Positions 62,656 to 64,000 of a stretch of DNA of 64,000 bases are shown here, piece by piece. This DNA comes from Pseudovirgaria hyperparasitica (Eukaryota > Ascomycota > Dothideomycetes > Acrospermales > Acrospermaceae): the NCBI RefSeq assembly GCF_010093815.1, contig NW_022985568.1:208201-272200 (forward strand), given 5' to 3'. How positions within the stretch are numbered: the first letter of the stretch is position 1; the number at the start of each line of letters is the position of its first letter. Both the position numbers and the translations under genes were made by a program. The notes under the pieces were generated by a model. That model saw nothing but the letters and a program-made list of their open reading frames with translations. It ran no database searches and was not told the origin of the DNA.

Positions 62656-63681
62656 ATGGAGTCGTCAAACATGTTCACGGCACTTTTGCCCCCAGGTACG
62701 CCATTTGAGATACGAGCCTCGCCGGGCAGAAGACTGGGCGTGTTCGCTACGAAAGATATACCTGCAAAGTCATGTATCTTCCGCGAAGAGGCCTTGTTTG
62801 TGATCAAAAGGCCTTTTAACATGATTGGACCAGAAGATGTCGACGCCGCATATCGACAGCTTGACTCTCGTAAACAGGCCCTATTCAAATCCCTGGTTGA
62901 ATACGAACGCCATCAAGAGGGGCAGAAACATTTCTTCCCGCAGGTGGAAGCTTTCAAACGCAACCAGTTCGACGTGTCCGGGCAGATGCATGATTACGAC
63001 CAACCTATTCCACATGCTCAAGGGCTCTTCCTGATTTCATCTCGTCTGAATCACTCTTGTATACCGAATGCTGTATTTCCTCGCATCCAGCCCAAGACAG
63101 GACACGGCTATAGGCCGGCAGTGTTGCTAGCTCTCCGGCCCATAGCCATAGGAGAAGAGATCCTTTTCGACTACGATCCTGCACACGCGTACCTGACTGC
63201 CAAGCAACGTCGAGCAGTACCGTACTGGAAATTCACCTGTACATGCGCTGCATGCGATGACAATTATCCGCAAAGAGTTGAGAGCGACATGAGACGTGCC
63301 TTGTTACGCGGTCTGCACTATCTCATCCACCGAAGAGATGTCCCAGAATGTTCGCGCCTGAAGCCACCAGTCCTTCAGAATGCCACCAGCGGACGCCCGG
63401 ATCCGAATACAATTGCCATGTGGCAGGCCATATCTGGATACATTGCTGAAGCAGAGGGACTAGCTATGCTGGCAATCTATTTCTTCTACGAAGCTCTAAA
63501 GATAATGATCAGCGTTTCCGGGAGCACAGCTGCTAGTAACCGAGGTCTCAAGCTCGCGGTTGTATGGGGTGAAAAGTTTCTGGCGATATCTGAAACGCTT
63601 CACCCTGACGCAGTCGAAGGAGTCGGAGCGGTTGAGCAGCTCATGGCTGTGTTCAAATCGATGATCGATGGGAAGACCTAG
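62656..63681 (+). CDS. SET-domain protein, second of a tandem pair
   Basis: Putative protein lysine methyltransferase, paralogue of the gene just upstream. Single exon, 341 aa, ATG at 62656 (MESSNMFTALLPPGTPFEIRASPG). SET elements: GRRLGVFATKDI, SSRLNHSCIPNAVF (about 128-141), EEILFDYDPAHAYLT with the catalytic Tyr (about 168-182) and post-SET FTCTCAACDD (about 193-202). Shared with the first copy: RRALLRGL, GYIAEAEGL and VWGEK in the C-terminal helical part. The insert between the first motif and NHSC differs in length and sequence, and the C-terminus is shorter, so the duplication is not recent. Likely the same reaction, perhaps different targets. Confidence 0.85.
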   Translation: MESSNMFTALLPPGTPFEIRASPGRRLGVFATKDIPAKSCIFREEALFVIKRPFNMIGPEDVDAAYRQLDSRKQALFKSLVEYERHQEGQKHFFPQVEAFKRNQFDVSGQMHDYDQPIPHAQGLFLISSRLNHSCIPNAVFPRIQPKTGHGYRPAVLLALRPIAIGEEILFDYDPAHAYLTAKQRRAVPYWKFTCTCAACDDNYPQRVESDMRRALLRGLHYLIHRRDVPECSRLKPPVLQNATSGRPDPNTIAMWQAISGYIAEAEGLAMLAIYFFYEALKIMISVSGSTAASNRGLKLAVVWGEKFLAISETLHPDAVEGVGAVEQLMAVFKSMIDGKT

Positions 63682-64000
63682 AAAAACTCTGAGAGATTAC
63701 TAGTTGACAGCCGGATACAAATGTTCTACGCAACCGAGAAGTAGGATAGCGCACAAACTATAGCATATGAAGTAGCAGAGTTAGTGTATGTATGTAGATG
63801 CCAGCTTATTGATCTGTTCATACGCACATGTCTTCCAATGTATCGTGTAAAGCGAAAGAACGCCTTGCATACCCCACGAGAAAGGTAGTCATGCTACAGA
63901 TTGGTGTGCCCCTGACCTGTAAAAGATGCAGTGTCTGCTCTCAGGATAGTGCCGCCACTCGCGCCTGACGCTTATAAGAACGTCTTTGCCTCGTGCTTCT
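63682..64000. other. Right end of window, no gene seen
   Basis: 319 bp of 3' flank after the second SET gene; no frame, repeat or RNA recognised. Confidence 0.5.

Overview
The window is nuclear DNA from a filamentous ascomycete (Pezizomycotina; a dothideomycete-like fungus is plausible but not proven). The evidence is many short GT-AG introns (mostly 50-115 nt), a pentafunctional AROM gene, a GlkA-type glucokinase, an Mtf-type C2H2 regulator, and a MICOS Mic19 subunit. I assembled 18 protein-coding genes with exon boundaries from reading frames, splice signals and family motifs. I saw no rRNA, convincing tRNA, CRISPR array, or recognisable transposon or virus-like element.

Layout. 0-16.6 kb is gene-bearing: the 3' part of a mitochondrial pyruvate carrier subunit cut by the left edge, a secreted berberine-bridge-like FAD oxidase, an unrecognised 427-aa protein, a glyoxal oxidase, an SDR dehydrogenase divergent from a glutamine-synthetase-family enzyme, and a 64-aa spliced small protein with a predicted double-lipidation N-terminus. 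16.6-28.3 kb is an almost gene-free 11.7-kb stretch with simple repeats, ending in a C2H2 transcription factor of the MtfA kind. A second gene-poor stretch (29.5-33.3 kb) follows.

33.3-45.7 kb is compact: an Msc7-type aldehyde dehydrogenase, the AROM shikimate-pathway polypeptide, an SHB17-like sedoheptulose bisphosphatase, an RNase P Rpr2/Rpp21-type subunit and the SUB2 RNA helicase. 45.7-51.5 kb is a third gene-poor block rich in microsatellites. 51.5-64 kb holds a ketopantoate-reductase-like protein with a long disordered tail, glucokinase, a GNAT acetyltransferase, Mic19, and two tandem SET-domain paralogues.

The genes are mostly housekeeping and share no single pathway. SHB17 feeds ribose synthesis and glucokinase feeds glycolysis; the pentose and glycolytic pools supply erythrose-4-phosphate and PEP for AROM. 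AROM has a perfect TGACTCA (Gcn4/CpcA) site about 90 bp upstream. The features I think most deserve a second look are: a repeated intragenic strand-composition switch in four unrelated genes; two microexons (7 and 16 nt); the small lipidated protein; the reductase-plus-disorder fusion; a glucokinase with a repeat-encoded Ala/Thr insertion; a long intron in SUB2; and several perfect palindromes. Nothing here establishes an undescribed system; these are leads.
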